Origin: Hymenobacter caeli
GTDB lineage: Bacteria; Bacteroidota; Bacteroidia; Cytophagales; Hymenobacteraceae
Assembly (NCBI RefSeq): GCF_013294115.1
Contig: NZ_JABSNP010000006.1
Location: 173,118-237,117, forward strand
Length of the DNA stretch: 64,000 nucleotides
Direction: 5' to 3'
The notes under the pieces were generated by a model. That model was not told where the DNA came from. It did not search any database and worked only from the letters and a program-made list of their open reading frames with translations. Of this stretch, positions 7,138 to 15,791 are shown piece by piece; the stretch's first letter is position 1, and each line of letters opens with the position of its first letter. Both the position numbers and the translations under genes were made by a program.

Positions 7138-9264
7138 CTAGAAGAACTTGGCCCGGTTGTCTTTCACGTTGGCGTGGGCCTTGATGGCCTCGTAAATCAG
7201 GCCATCCTGGCGGCTGGCGCGTTGCTGCGCCAGCTGCTGGCGCACGGCTTTCAGGTCGGGGGCGGCGGCAGCGGGCGTTACGCTCACGGGCTCTACCACC
7301 AGCACGCCCTGCTCGCCCTGCAACGGGGCCGAGTGCTGGCCGGGCTTCAGGCCGAAAGCGGCACCCACGGCCAGCGGCTCGTAGCCCACGTTGGGCAGGG
7401 TGGGCTGGCCCAGGGCCACGCCGTCGGCGGTGCCGGTCTGGGCGGTGGGGCCGTAGGCGGCGGCCAGCTGCTCCAGGGTGCCGGTTTTGCCCAGCTTGGC
7501 CATAATCTGCTGTGCCTTGAGGTCGTTGCGCACCAGGGCCGACAGCTGGGGCTTCAGGCCGGCCACCGTAGCTGCGCCCTTGGCCTGGGTGCCGGTGAGG
7601 GCCGCGATGACGTACTGGTCGCCAATCTCGTACACCTCGCTCACGTCCCCGATTTTGGTTTCGCCGTTGGGGCCGTTGCCGTAGGCCCAGCGCACCAGGT
7701 CGCGGGCGTTTTGCAGGTTGTTCACGCTGCGGGCGTTGCGGTCGAGGTTCAGGGCTTCCTGCTTTTGCAGGGTCTTGTCCTTGGTGGCGAGCTGGCGGAA
7801 GCTGGCCAGGTCGGTGGCCTGGCCTTTTAGCTGCTGGGCTTTGGCGTAAGCCGCCTCGCGGGTGGCGTCGCTCGGCACGATGGCCTTTTTCACTTCGGCC
7901 ACCTGGTAGGTTTGCTTGGTCGGGGCGGCCGTCACCTTGATGACGTGGTAGCCGAACGAGGTTTCGACCGGGGCCGGCAGCAGCCCCACGCCGGGGGCCC
8001 CGAAGATGGCCTTCTCGAACTCGGGCACCATGCGGCCCTTCGTGAACCAGCCCAGGTCGCCGCCCTGGTCCTTGGTGCCGTCGGTGCCGAACTGCCGGGC
8101 CAGCGCCGCGAAATCGGCCCCACCCTTGATTTTGTTGATCAGGTCCTGGGCCTTGGCTTTGGCCGCGGCCTTGGCCTGCGGCGTGCTGGCCTCGGCCTTG
8201 ATGAGGATGTGGCTGGCGCGGGCGGCGGGCTGGGCCCCCTCCTTCTCGCCGGTCACTTTGTAGAGCGAGTACGTGCCGTTTTCGGCGTAGGGGCCGTACA
8301 CCTTGCCCACCGTCAGGGGCAGCTGCTTGCGCAGCTGCTCCGGAAACGTCGGGTCGCCGGGGCTGCGGAAGGCTTTGTTGTAGGGCTGGTCGGAGTTGAG
8401 CTTCACGAACAGCGAGTCGGCCGGGGCCGTGGCAAACTGCGTGGCCAGAGTGTTCATGGCGGTGCGCACGGCGGCGCTGTCCTCCTGCGAGGCCACCACC
8501 GGCACGCTGATGTACTCCACCGAGCGGCCGTCTTCCACCTTGTACTGGCCCTTGTGCTTGTCGAGGTAGGCTTGCAGCTGGTCGTTGGTCACCTTCACCG
8601 CCGAGTCGGAAATGGTGCTGTAGGGCACGAACAAGTACTTCACCGACGCCTTGGTGTTCTGGTCGTCGTTGAAGCGCTTGGCCTCGGCGGTGGTCACGTA
8701 CACCGAGTTTTTCAGCAGCGCGTTGTACTTGTTGGCCATGCGGTCGGCCGGCAGGTTGGCTTCGAAGTTGCGCCAGGCGGCCTGGCTTTCGGGGGGCAGC
8801 TTGTCGAGGTTTTTGAGGTACTCGATGAGGCGGGCCTTATCGAACTGCCCGGTTTTCTGGTCCGTGAAGGCCTGCTTGATGCCGGGGTTGATGTTGTCGC
8901 CCTGCACCATGTCCACCAGCTCGTCGTCGCTCACGCCCAGGCCCAGCTTGTCCCACTCCGGCTGGAAGGCCAGGCGGTAGATGGTCTGGTTCCAGGCCTG
9001 GTCGCGGAGCTGGCCGAGGGCCTGCTCGTCGGGCGGGCGCTGCTGCTGGGCGGTGTACTGCTGCTTGGCCTGCTCCAGCGCGTTGTTGTAGTCGGCCAGC
9101 TCTACTTTCTGGCCGGCCACTTCGCCCACCGTGTTCTCGTTGCGGCCGAAGAGGCGGTTCTTGCCGCCCACCAGGTCGCCGCCCACGATGAAGAGCAGCA
9201 TTCCGATGGCCACCGTGCCCACGGCCCAGCCCGATTTTTCCCGTATCGTGTTGATTAACGCCAT
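7138..9264 (-). CDS. Membrane-anchored parvulin peptidyl-prolyl isomerase, PpiD/SurA-like
   Basis: A periplasmic chaperone-isomerase that helps fold outer-membrane and secreted proteins. Of 708 residues, 1-35 include one membrane anchor (AVGTVAIGMLLFIVGGDLVGG). Residues 36-230 form a SurA_N-type chaperone region with the typical DLINGQKV-like VGEVAGQKVELADYNNALEQ opening. A parvulin domain lies around 345-450 (ASHILIKAE, GADFAALARQFGTDGTKDQGGDLGWFTKGRMVPEFEKAIF, TSFGYHVIKV). A second, degenerate C-terminal region follows. The architecture matches Bacteroidota PpiD-like proteins. It is downstream of lptC in what looks like an envelope biogenesis run and ends at a strong terminator. Confidence 0.88.
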   Translation of the reverse strand: MALINTIREKSGWAVGTVAIGMLLFIVGGDLVGGKNRLFGRNENTVGEVAGQKVELADYNNALEQAKQQYTAQQQRPPDEQALGQLRDQAWNQTIYRLAFQPEWDKLGLGVSDDELVDMVQGDNINPGIKQAFTDQKTGQFDKARLIEYLKNLDKLPPESQAAWRNFEANLPADRMANKYNALLKNSVYVTTAEAKRFNDDQNTKASVKYLFVPYSTISDSAVKVTNDQLQAYLDKHKGQYKVEDGRSVEYISVPVVASQEDSAAVRTAMNTLATQFATAPADSLFVKLNSDQPYNKAFRSPGDPTFPEQLRKQLPLTVGKVYGPYAENGTYSLYKVTGEKEGAQPAARASHILIKAEASTPQAKAAAKAKAQDLINKIKGGADFAALARQFGTDGTKDQGGDLGWFTKGRMVPEFEKAIFGAPGVGLLPAPVETSFGYHVIKVTAAPTKQTYQVAEVKKAIVPSDATREAAYAKAQQLKGQATDLASFRQLATKDKTLQKQEALNLDRNARSVNNLQNARDLVRWAYGNGPNGETKIGDVSEVYEIGDQYVIAALTGTQAKGAATVAGLKPQLSALVRNDLKAQQIMAKLGKTGTLEQLAAAYGPTAQTGTADGVALGQPTLPNVGYEPLAVGAAFGLKPGQHSAPLQGEQGVLVVEPVSVTPAAAAPDLKAVRQQLAQQRASRQDGLIYEAIKAHANVKDNRAKFF

Positions 9265-9350
9265 GTACTTGTCAAAAAAAACTTAAATAGTAAAGGTCAA
9301 AAGAGGCGCAAAATAACCCAAAATCCCCGGTTTATCCTAACGGCTACCGC

Positions 9351-9638
9351 TTAGCGGCGCTTGGGGCCCGGCTTGCCACCCTTGGGGCCGCCGCCGCCCG
9401 GCTTGCCGGTTTTGGGCGCGGCCTTGGCGGCTTTGGCCCGCTGCTCGGCCAGCTTGGCGGCCACGGCGTCCTGCTGCCGCCAGTAGATGAGGGGCATCCA
9501 GCAGGCCATAGCCACCATAAAAATCTCGTAGTTGCGGACCAGGCTGTTGAAGAGCACGGTCTGGTAGATGCCGATGACCATGGCCACCACGCCCACGGCG
9601 AAGAGCACGGTGCGCAGCAAGGATTTGTCGAATTTCAT
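9351..9638 (-). CDS. Small two-span membrane protein with basic G/K/P-rich tail
   Basis: A 95-residue protein started at ATG 9638 (MKFDKSLLRTVLF). Two hydrophobic segments (about 8-28 and 35-52) are followed by an Ala/Lys-rich helix and a basic low-complexity tail rich in Gly, Pro and Lys ending in GPKRR. No catalytic motif is visible and I do not assign a family. It lies 25 bp after lptC and 86 bp before the parvulin gene, all minus strand, suggesting cotranscription with envelope genes. A longer start at 9686 would overlap the end of lptC and is less likely. Confidence 0.6.
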   Translation of the reverse strand: MKFDKSLLRTVLFAVGVVAMVIGIYQTVLFNSLVRNYEIFMVAMACWMPLIYWRQQDAVAAKLAEQRAKAAKAAPKTGKPGGGGPKGGKPGPKRR

Positions 9639-9663
9639 GGGCTGAATAAAAACCGGGCCCCGG

Positions 9664-10200
9664 CTACGGGGCCACCGCCTGGTCAACGGCGAACACGCCC
9701 TCGGGGTGGGTGATGCGGTAAGAAGAGAAGTTCTGGTTGGCCGTCAGGCCCGTGCCCGTCAGGCGCTCGGTGGGGGTCAGCACCTTCACGAACATGTCCG
9801 GCTTGGTGTAAATCAGCTGCTTGCCGCGGTCGAAAAACAGCTCTTCCGTGAAGAGCTGCTGCTGCTCGGGCACGTTGGCCACCACCACGTTGCCGCGCAT
9901 GGTGTACAGCTCCTTGCCCTGCTCCACCTTGCCGTAGCGGGCAGTCAGGGTGTTGACCACCGTTTTGCCGTCTTTCGCATAGAAGGTGACCTTCAGGCCC
10001 TTGGCGTACACCACCTCGGTTTCGAAGCGCTGCTCCAGGGGGGCCGTGAGGCGGAGCTTGAGCTTGGCCGAGTCGCTGATCAGCTCCACCACGTTGGTGG
10101 TTTCGGTGATGGGGCCCGTGTAAATCCGCGTGGGGCCGATGGTTTTCTTCTCGTCGCAGCCCGGCAGCGCCAGCGCGAGCAGGCCGCCCAGCAACCACAT
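9664..10200 (-). CDS. lptC: LPS export ABC transporter periplasmic protein LptC
   Basis: LptC links the LptBFG pump in the inner membrane to LptA in the periplasm during lipopolysaccharide transport. The 178-residue product started at 10200 has a lipoprotein signal (MWLLGGLLALALPGC, lipobox Cys 15), then an LptC/OstA-like beta-jellyroll: TRIYTGPITETTNVVELISDSAKLKLRL, ARYGKVEQGKELYTMRGNVVV, EELFFDRGKQLIYTKPDMFVKV. The phrase LTAPLEQRFETEVVYAKGLKVTFY is typical of the Bacteroidota form, which is a lipoprotein where the proteobacterial one has an uncleaved anchor. A GTG at 10233 is an alternative start. It sits between the outer-membrane protein gene and a small membrane protein. Confidence 0.85.
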   Translation of the reverse strand: MWLLGGLLALALPGCDEKKTIGPTRIYTGPITETTNVVELISDSAKLKLRLTAPLEQRFETEVVYAKGLKVTFYAKDGKTVVNTLTARYGKVEQGKELYTMRGNVVVANVPEQQQLFTEELFFDRGKQLIYTKPDMFVKVLTPTERLTGTGLTANQNFSSYRITHPEGVFAVDQAVAP

Positions 10201-10247
10201 TTTCCCCGGTCCGGGTGCCCAACGCTTGTTCACGGCTGGGGCCCCGG

Positions 10248-11570
10248 CTATTGCAGCCGGCGCTTGATGAACCACCGGTTGTTCAGCGTCACGCCAAACG
10301 TCATTTTCACGTAGTTCTCCTGCACGTTGCTGGCCCCGTTGCCGGAGGTCACGTAGTTCGTGTTGCCGCGCATGCCGTAGGTGAAGGCCAGGCTGAACGT
10401 GGTGGCTTCGAGCGGCGTGGCCGTGGGCAGCGGAAAGCCGAAGCCCCAGCTGATGGACCGGTCGTAGAGTGTTTGGCCGGCCGGCTGGTAGGGCATCTGG
10501 GCCACGTTCACGCCCAGGCGGTAGTTCACGCGCTGGAAGTAGTGCTCCACCGAGCCCGGGTCGGGCGTGAACTCGCCGCCCACCCCCACGCGCAAGGTGT
10601 TGCGCAAAGGCGTGTCGACGGTGCCGAAGCTGGTGAACTTCGACCACTGCTGCTGGGCCACGTCGAGGCTGGCGCTCCAGTTCTTGTCGTTGTCGAGGCT
10701 GAGGCCGGCCTGGGCCAGGGCGGGTTCCACCACCCGGCCGGTCAGGTCCTCAATTTGCATGCTGGACGTGGCGGCCCCGTTGGCGTCCTGCTGCTCCTGG
10801 GTGCTCATGCGCCGGGCCCCCAGGTTGCTCTGGAACGAGTACACGCCGGCCATGTTCAGGCGCAGGTCTTTGGTGATTTTGTGGCGGTAGTGCAGCCCGG
10901 CCCGGAAATCGAAGGCCGAGTAGTGGATGTGGCGGCGGTCCACGATGTTCTGGGTCGCGGCCCCGTTGCTGAACAGGATGGACGTGCCCGTCGTCTCGTC
11001 CACCGTCCCGAACACGTAGGCCGCCGTGACCCCCAGGTTCAGGTCGCGGGCCACGTGCACGCCCTGGGCCAGGTAGGCCCGCGACACGCCCCCGGAGCCC
11101 TGGCGCAGCTTCAGCACCTGGTCGTTCGGCGAGCCTTCCACCGCCGACGTAGTGGTGGTATTATAATCCACGGAGCTGAGCGGCCGCAGGCCCACCGACG
11201 CGGCCCAGCGGCGGGCCAGCGGCACCGACAGGGCCAGGTAGCCCAGCGTGCCGCTGCCGGTGCGCGACGACGCCACGGCATTTTTCACGGTTTTGTACTG
11301 CCCCACGTAGCCGCCCTCAAACGTAGTCCGGGCCGTGTAGTACAGCAGCGCCGGGTTCAGGTCGTTCACGTTCACGGCGTTGGGCGCGGCCAGGCCCACG
11401 CCGCCCATGCCTTCCTGGCGCACGCCGCCGGTGTTGGCGTAGTACTCGCCGAGGCCCAGGCGCGAATAGGGCGAGTTGCCCAGCCCCTGGGCGTGGGTGC
11501 CCCCGGCGGCCAGCAGCGCCGCCAAAACCAGCACCAGCCGGACCGCATTCTTATCGTTCAACTTCAACAT
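10248..11570 (-). CDS. Outer-membrane beta-barrel protein (OmpP1/FadL-like)
   Basis: A 440-residue exported barrel. Signal peptide: residues 1-28 (VLVLAALLAAGGTHAQG). The mature start GLGNSPYSRLGLGEYYANTGGVRQEGMGGVGLA followed by LNPALLYYTARTTFEGG is the FadL/OmpP1-like opening seen in many Bacteroidota. Alternating hydrophobic strands run to a C-terminal KMTFGVTLNNRWFIKRRLQ, which contains an aromatic-ended last strand. Transport substrate is not evident; FadL relatives move hydrophobic compounds. Its start overlaps the 3' end of coaX by 20 bp, so the two are translationally coupled, and lptC follows after 47 bp. Confidence 0.75.
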   Translation of the reverse strand: MLKLNDKNAVRLVLVLAALLAAGGTHAQGLGNSPYSRLGLGEYYANTGGVRQEGMGGVGLAAPNAVNVNDLNPALLYYTARTTFEGGYVGQYKTVKNAVASSRTGSGTLGYLALSVPLARRWAASVGLRPLSSVDYNTTTTSAVEGSPNDQVLKLRQGSGGVSRAYLAQGVHVARDLNLGVTAAYVFGTVDETTGTSILFSNGAATQNIVDRRHIHYSAFDFRAGLHYRHKITKDLRLNMAGVYSFQSNLGARRMSTQEQQDANGAATSSMQIEDLTGRVVEPALAQAGLSLDNDKNWSASLDVAQQQWSKFTSFGTVDTPLRNTLRVGVGGEFTPDPGSVEHYFQRVNYRLGVNVAQMPYQPAGQTLYDRSISWGFGFPLPTATPLEATTFSLAFTYGMRGNTNYVTSGNGASNVQENYVKMTFGVTLNNRWFIKRRLQ

Positions 11571-12297
11571 TATAGACTAAAATCCGGTAAAGGCCGAGCA
11601 GCACCAGTTCGGGCACGGCAAAGATAGGGCCTGCCAGCCGGGCGGCCAGCAGCGGGGCGTCCCCGCCGGTGAGCACCACGCCCAGGGCGGGGTACTGCTG
11701 CCGGTAGGCGGCCACCAGGCCGTTGGCCTCGGCGGCGGCCCCGTTCAGCACGCCGCTCAGCAGGGCCCCCACCGTAGAGTCGCCCACCAGCGGAACCGTT
11801 GCATCGGGGGCGGGCAGCGGCAGCAGGGGCAGGCGGCCGGTGTACTCGTGCAGGGCCCGCAGGCGCATGCCCAGCCCGGGCCCGATGCTGCCGCCGCGGT
11901 AGGTGCCGTCGGCCGTCACCAGGTCGCACTTCAGGGCCGTGCCGGCGTCGAGCACCAGCGTGTCGCGGCCCGGGCGCAGGGCCGCCGCGCCCACGGCTCC
12001 CGCCAGGCGGTCGGCCCCCAGGGTAAGGGGCGTGGCGTAGGCGTTGCGCAGCGGCACGGGCGTGGTGCCCGGCTCAAACAACAGGATGCGGCCCGGCACC
12101 AGGCCTTGCAGCCGCAGGGCCCACCGGGCCGCCTCTTCCGCCACCGAGGCAATGAGCAGGTGCTGGGGGGCCCAGCGCCGCACCAAGGCTTCCACCTCGC
12201 CGGCCACGAGGCCCCCCACCATCTCCACCAGCGCCTCCCCCGCGAAGCAACCGACCTTCACGGACGTATTGCCGATGTCCAGAACCAGGGTGTGCAT
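11551..12297 (-). CDS. coaX: Type III pantothenate kinase
   Basis: Catalyses the first step of coenzyme A synthesis, phosphorylating pantothenate; cytoplasmic. It has 248 residues as usual for CoaX. The ASKHA phosphate loop DIGNTSVKVG is at residues 6-15, the pantothenate/metal motif TPLTLGADRLAGAVGA is near 90-105, DTLVLDAGTALKCDLV is near 114-129 and GGSIGPGLGMRLRAL near 134-149. The reading frame overlaps the outer-membrane protein gene by 20 bp. Upstream, a 26-bp perfect inverted repeat fills the gap to the pseudouridine synthase gene. Confidence 0.93.
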   Translation of the reverse strand: MHTLVLDIGNTSVKVGCFAGEALVEMVGGLVAGEVEALVRRWAPQHLLIASVAEEAARWALRLQGLVPGRILLFEPGTTPVPLRNAYATPLTLGADRLAGAVGAAALRPGRDTLVLDAGTALKCDLVTADGTYRGGSIGPGLGMRLRALHEYTGRLPLLPLPAPDATVPLVGDSTVGALLSGVLNGAAAEANGLVAAYRQQYPALGVVLTGGDAPLLAARLAGPIFAVPELVLLGLYRILVYNVEVER

Positions 12298-12305
12298 TAG
12301 ATTTC

Positions 12306-12378
12306 ATGGTTAAATGGCTGGGGGTTAAATTATTGAAAATACGATAATCAACAATTTAACCCCCAGCCATTTAACCAT
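12306..12378. repeat. Perfect 26-bp inverted repeat filling the coaX-rluB gap
   Basis: Arms 12306-12331 and 12353-12378 are exact reverse complements with a 21-nt AT-rich loop. The right arm ends at the base before the pseudouridine synthase stop codon (12379). It could terminate that gene, although no T-run follows. The arms are AT-rich in a GC-rich genome. Confidence 0.8.
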
Positions 12379-14382
12379 TTACATAAAATACTTCAGCCGG
12401 ATGACTTCCTGCTCACTCAGGAAGCGCCACTTGCCGCGGGGCAGGTCTTTCTTGGTGAGGCCGGCGTATTGCACGCGGTCCAGGGCCACTATTTCGTAGC
12501 CCAGGTGCTCGAAGATGCGGCGCACGATGCGGTTGCGCCCGATGTGGATTTCGATGCCCACAAAGTGCGGGTTGCCCGCCACCACGGCCACGTCGTCCAC
12601 CTCAGCTTTGCCGTCTTCCAACTCGATGCCGGCGCTAATTTTGCGCAGGTCGTCTTCGGTCAGTGGAGTGCTCAGCTCGACCTGGTAGATTTTCTTGTTC
12701 TTATGCGAAGGGTGCGACAGGCGCTGGGCCACCTCGCCGTCGTTGGTGAAGAGCAGCAGGCCGGTGGTGTTGCGGTCGAGGCGGCCCACCGGGAAGATGC
12801 GCTCCTTCGACGAGTTGGCCACCAGCTCCATCACCGTGCGGCGGCCCTCGGGGTCGTCGGTGGTGGTGATGAAGTCCTTGGGCTTGTTCAGCAGCACGTA
12901 CACCGACTTCTCGCGGTTGAGGTTGGTTTTGCCGTACTGCACCGTGTCTTCGGGCTGCACTTTGTAGCCCATTTCGGTCACCACTTCGCCGTTCACCCGG
13001 ATTTCCCCGGCGGCAATCAGCGCATCGGCCTCGCGGCGCGAGCAGATGCCGGCGTTGGCGATGTAGCGGTTTAGGCGCAGCTCGTCGGTGGCAAAGTCCT
13101 GGTTTTCCTGGTCGCGGCGGCGCTTGTTGCCGCGGTCTTTGTCGGCCTCGTAGTGCTTGAGGTTTTTGTAGTCGGGGGCTTCGCCGGGCCGCTCGCCGAA
13201 GCGGGGCTTGTCGGCGCGGTTGGCTTGGCCGGCCCCGGCGGTGCCGTAGCCGGTGCCCGAGCGGCGCACGCTGCGCTCCTGGGCCTTCAGTTCTTCGCGG
13301 CGCTGCGCGAACTTGCCCAGGGCCGGGCGCTCGTCCCCGTCGGGGCGGGCGCTGCCGACGCGGGTGGCGTCGCGCTCACCGCCGAAGCTGCGCTTCTCGA
13401 AGCCGCCTGGCCGCTCGCCGTTGCTGCGCGGGGCGCTGGGGGCCCCGTCGCGCCGGCCAAAAGCGCCCGGTGTGAACTTGCGCTCGAAAGCGCCTTCGCC
13501 GCCGCGGGCCCCGCCGAAGCTGCGTTCCCGGTCACCGCCCCGGTCATTGTTCGGGTTGCGGTCGTCGCCACGTACCTCGCGGGGCTGCGGTGGGGTAGCC
13601 GCGAACGGTCGTGCCGAGCGAATGGGCCGGTTGGGGCCCCGCTCGTCGGGTCGGCTGGGGCTTTCTTCGCGGGGCGTGCTGCGGCCAAAGCCCGCAGAGC
13701 CACTGCCCGTGCTGCCCGTGTTTTCGTCGGCCGCGTAGGGATTTTGCTTTTGAAACTTGCGGTTGCGCTCGCCGGGCACACCGCGGGGTACGGCCGGGCG
13801 GCCTTCCTGGCGGTAGGGCTGGCCGCTCCAGTTTTCGCGGGGCTGGTAGGGCCGGGCCGGGCGCTCATCGGCCCCGCCGCTGCGCCGGTCAAAATTTTCC
13901 CGGGCGGGCCGTTCGGCACCCCGATCAGTGCGGCCGTAGCTGGTGCCGGTGCGCTGCTCTTTGGCCGCGCTGGAGCGCTCTTCGCGCCGGCCCCCAAACG
14001 AGGAGCCGCCGCCCTGGTTATAAGGACGCCGCTCGGCATCACCCCCAAGACGGTTGCCTCCGCCAAACGAGGACCGGCCAGCAGAATACCCGCTCCCCCC
14101 TGCATCCCGGCTGGGGCCGCTGCGCTCCGCGCCCCGGTTGCCCCCAAATCCGCCGCGCTCCGGGGCCGAGCGCCGCTCGCCACCCGGCCGGTCGCCGTAG
14201 GAAGGCCGACGCTCGCCGCCCGGTCGGTCGCCCGAAAAAGAGCGCCGCTCGTTGTCCGGCCGGTCACCCGTTGCGCCGCGCCGCCCGCCGCTGGGCCGGT
14301 CGCTGGAGTTGGGGCGGCCGAAGCTGCCGGGAGCGCCGCCGCGACGGTCGCCCTTGTCTTTCGAAAAATGTTGCTTGCCCAT
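12379..14382 (-). CDS. rRNA pseudouridine synthase (RluB/RsuA family) with long RGG-rich N-terminus
   Basis: Converts uridine to pseudouridine in rRNA. The enzyme occupies roughly residues 430-667: an S4 RNA-binding domain (LRLNRYIANAGICSRREADALI, about 435-456, with VNGEVV), then the RsuA/RluB/E/F catalytic domain with GRLDRNTTGLLLFTNDG near 533-549 (catalytic Asp about 536) and GRNRIVRRIFEHLGYEI near 615-630. Residues 1-425 are low-complexity and highly charged, dominated by Arg, Gly, Ser, Asp and Glu with recurring GDRPGGERR and SFGG units, like an RGG RNA-binding tail. That is nearly twice the enzyme's own length. The frame is clean, so I see no frameshift. Neighbouring inverted repeats flank both ends. 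Confidence 0.88.
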   Translation of the reverse strand: MGKQHFSKDKGDRRGGAPGSFGRPNSSDRPSGGRRGATGDRPDNERRSFSGDRPGGERRPSYGDRPGGERRSAPERGGFGGNRGAERSGPSRDAGGSGYSAGRSSFGGGNRLGGDAERRPYNQGGGSSFGGRREERSSAAKEQRTGTSYGRTDRGAERPARENFDRRSGGADERPARPYQPRENWSGQPYRQEGRPAVPRGVPGERNRKFQKQNPYAADENTGSTGSGSAGFGRSTPREESPSRPDERGPNRPIRSARPFAATPPQPREVRGDDRNPNNDRGGDRERSFGGARGGEGAFERKFTPGAFGRRDGAPSAPRSNGERPGGFEKRSFGGERDATRVGSARPDGDERPALGKFAQRREELKAQERSVRRSGTGYGTAGAGQANRADKPRFGERPGEAPDYKNLKHYEADKDRGNKRRRDQENQDFATDELRLNRYIANAGICSRREADALIAAGEIRVNGEVVTEMGYKVQPEDTVQYGKTNLNREKSVYVLLNKPKDFITTTDDPEGRRTVMELVANSSKERIFPVGRLDRNTTGLLLFTNDGEVAQRLSHPSHKNKKIYQVELSTPLTEDDLRKISAGIELEDGKAEVDDVAVVAGNPHFVGIEIHIGRNRIVRRIFEHLGYEIVALDRVQYAGLTKKDLPRGKWRFLSEQEVIRLKYFM

Positions 14383-14448
14383 GAGGAACAGTGGCTAAGT
14401 GCCGTATCGCTACGGTACGATGGGGTGAGTGATAACAAATAAAAAAGC

Positions 14449-14535
14449 AGTCGGCACTGAATAATCGGTGGTCAGATGAGTTACCCGGTTGGCGGAGGCC
14501 AACCGTTCTGATTACCGTTTTATTCAGTGCCGACT
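14449..14535. repeat. Nested inverted repeat upstream of the RluB-like gene
   Basis: A 16-bp perfect outer stem (14449-14464 with 14520-14535) encloses weaker inner pairings, including CGGTTGG with CCAACCG. It lies between the dksA-like stop (14556) and the start of the pseudouridine synthase gene. It may end the dksA-like transcript. Confidence 0.65.
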
Positions 14536-14555
14536 ACCGCAGGGCAGCGCTTCGC

Positions 14556-14939
14556 TTAGTCGCGGCGGGCCATCTTGGCTTCGATGGAATGCTGGGTGTG
14601 GGGCACGGCCCGCAGGCGCTCTTTAGGAATGAGCTTGCCCGTGCCAATGCACACGCCGTAGGTACCGTTTTTGATGCGCACCTGGGCATTTTCCAGCTGC
14701 TGGATGAACTTCATCTGGCGCGAGGCCAACTGGTTCATGCTTTCCTTCTCGGCCGTGTCCGCCCCGTCTTCCAGCACCTTGGCCGACGAGGCCGTGGTGT
14801 CGGTGCCCGAGTCGTTGCGGCGCGTCAGCGTCTCCTTGATAAAGGACAGCTCACGCCGGGCCCCCACCAGCTTCTCCTGGATAATCTGGTCGAATTCGTT
14901 TAGGTCTTCCCGCGAATAGCGGACGTTCTCTTCGGGCAT
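14556..14939 (-). CDS. TraR/DksA-family transcriptional regulator
   Basis: Relatives bind the RNA polymerase secondary channel and adjust transcription, often with ppGpp. The 127 residues comprise an N-terminal acidic coiled coil (about 10-90) and a C-terminal finger region, YGVCIGTGKLIPKERLRAVPHTQHSIEAK. Only one of the four zinc-ligand cysteines of canonical DksA (Cys in GVC) is present; the second pair is replaced by a PHTQH stretch. The GKLIPKERLRAVP core is well conserved. This degenerate finger resembles what I recall from other Bacteroidota homologues, so it is probably a lineage feature and not damage. It stands alone, about 180 bp from ribH on the same strand. Confidence 0.85.
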   Translation of the reverse strand: MPEENVRYSREDLNEFDQIIQEKLVGARRELSFIKETLTRRNDSGTDTTASSAKVLEDGADTAEKESMNQLASRQMKFIQQLENAQVRIKNGTYGVCIGTGKLIPKERLRAVPHTQHSIEAKMARRD

Positions 14940-15117
14940 GGTAGTTGAAAGCGAATAGAAGGAATCGTTAAAAGCACGGCAGCAAGTGGGCAGGCAACGG
15001 CCGCGGTCAACAAATAGTTTAGTCGAAGGCCAATCAGCTTAGCGGCCGGCTCCTTTTGCTGCCCAGTTGCTATGGCCTGCAAAGGTAAGGGGCGGGTTGC
15101 CTTTTTGCCTAACCTCC

Positions 15118-15594
15118 TCAGAAGCCCAGCATTTGGATGGCCGCAGCGGCCGCTTCCACGCCCTTGTTGCCGTGCTTGCCCCCGGCCCGGTCCTGGGCTT
15201 GTTCCAGTGTGTTGGTGGTCACAAGGCCAAAAATTACCGGCTTGTTGTATTTTAGCCCCACCTGCGTGAGGCCTTGGGCCACGGCGTGGCAGATGTAGTC
15301 GTCGTGCTTGGTTTCGCCCTGGATGACCACGCCCAGGCATATCACCGCGTCGATTTCTTCGTGCTGGGCCAGGAACTGGGCCCCCAGCGTGAGCTCGAAG
15401 CTGCCGGGCACGCTATTGCGGAAAATGTGCTCGGCCAGGGCCCCGTGCTTCACCAGCGTGTCGTAGGCCCCTGCGCTCAGCACGTCGGTGATTTCGCGGT
15501 TCCAATCGGCCACCACCAATCCGAAGCGCTTCTGGCTGATATCGATAAAATTGGATGCGTCGTAAGTGCTCAGGTGTTGCAGGGAAGTTGCCAT
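15118..15594 (-). CDS. ribH: 6,7-dimethyl-8-ribityllumazine synthase
   Basis: Condenses 5-amino-6-ribitylaminouracil with 3,4-dihydroxybutanone 4-phosphate in the penultimate step of riboflavin synthesis; forms large cytoplasmic shells or pentamers. The 158 residues match the family. Visible motifs: VVADWNREIT near 28-37 (substrate-binding Trp), PGSFELTLGAQFLAQ near 63-77, VICLGVVIQGETKHDDYICHAVAQGL near 84-109 (catalytic His in the TKHDDYI segment) and PVIFGLVTTNTLEQAQDRAGGKHGNKG near 120-146. No other rib genes and no FMN riboswitch are visible nearby. Confidence 0.95.
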   Translation of the reverse strand: MATSLQHLSTYDASNFIDISQKRFGLVVADWNREITDVLSAGAYDTLVKHGALAEHIFRNSVPGSFELTLGAQFLAQHEEIDAVICLGVVIQGETKHDDYICHAVAQGLTQVGLKYNKPVIFGLVTTNTLEQAQDRAGGKHGNKGVEAAAAAIQMLGF

Positions 15595-15705
15595 AAATCG
15601 CAGATTTTGCAGATTGTTAAATTGATTTCACAGCTGGGTAAACAGCGTCTCTTCTGCCGTTGAGAAGTGGGGCTGATTGATGCAGATGCGCAGCTCATCT
15701 GGCTG

Positions 15706-15745
15706 TAAAAAAATAGCGCCCATCCTACGCAGGAGAGGCGCTATT
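15706..15745 (-). terminator. Intrinsic terminator after the TPR membrane protein
   Basis: Stem AATAGCGCC/GGCGCTATT (15712-15720 with 15737-15745, plus-strand coordinates), 16-nt loop, followed on the minus strand by a run of T. It ends the transcript coming from 16559. Confidence 0.8.
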
Positions 15746-15791
15746 CTTATGTCCGCAAAATCAACCTGCTAAAAACCGCAGAACCCCCGGC

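Noticed and set aside
13153..14442. Long open frames opposite the RGG tail of the RluB-like gene
   Set aside because: Ala/Arg-rich mirror of the low-complexity tail, no start context or motif.
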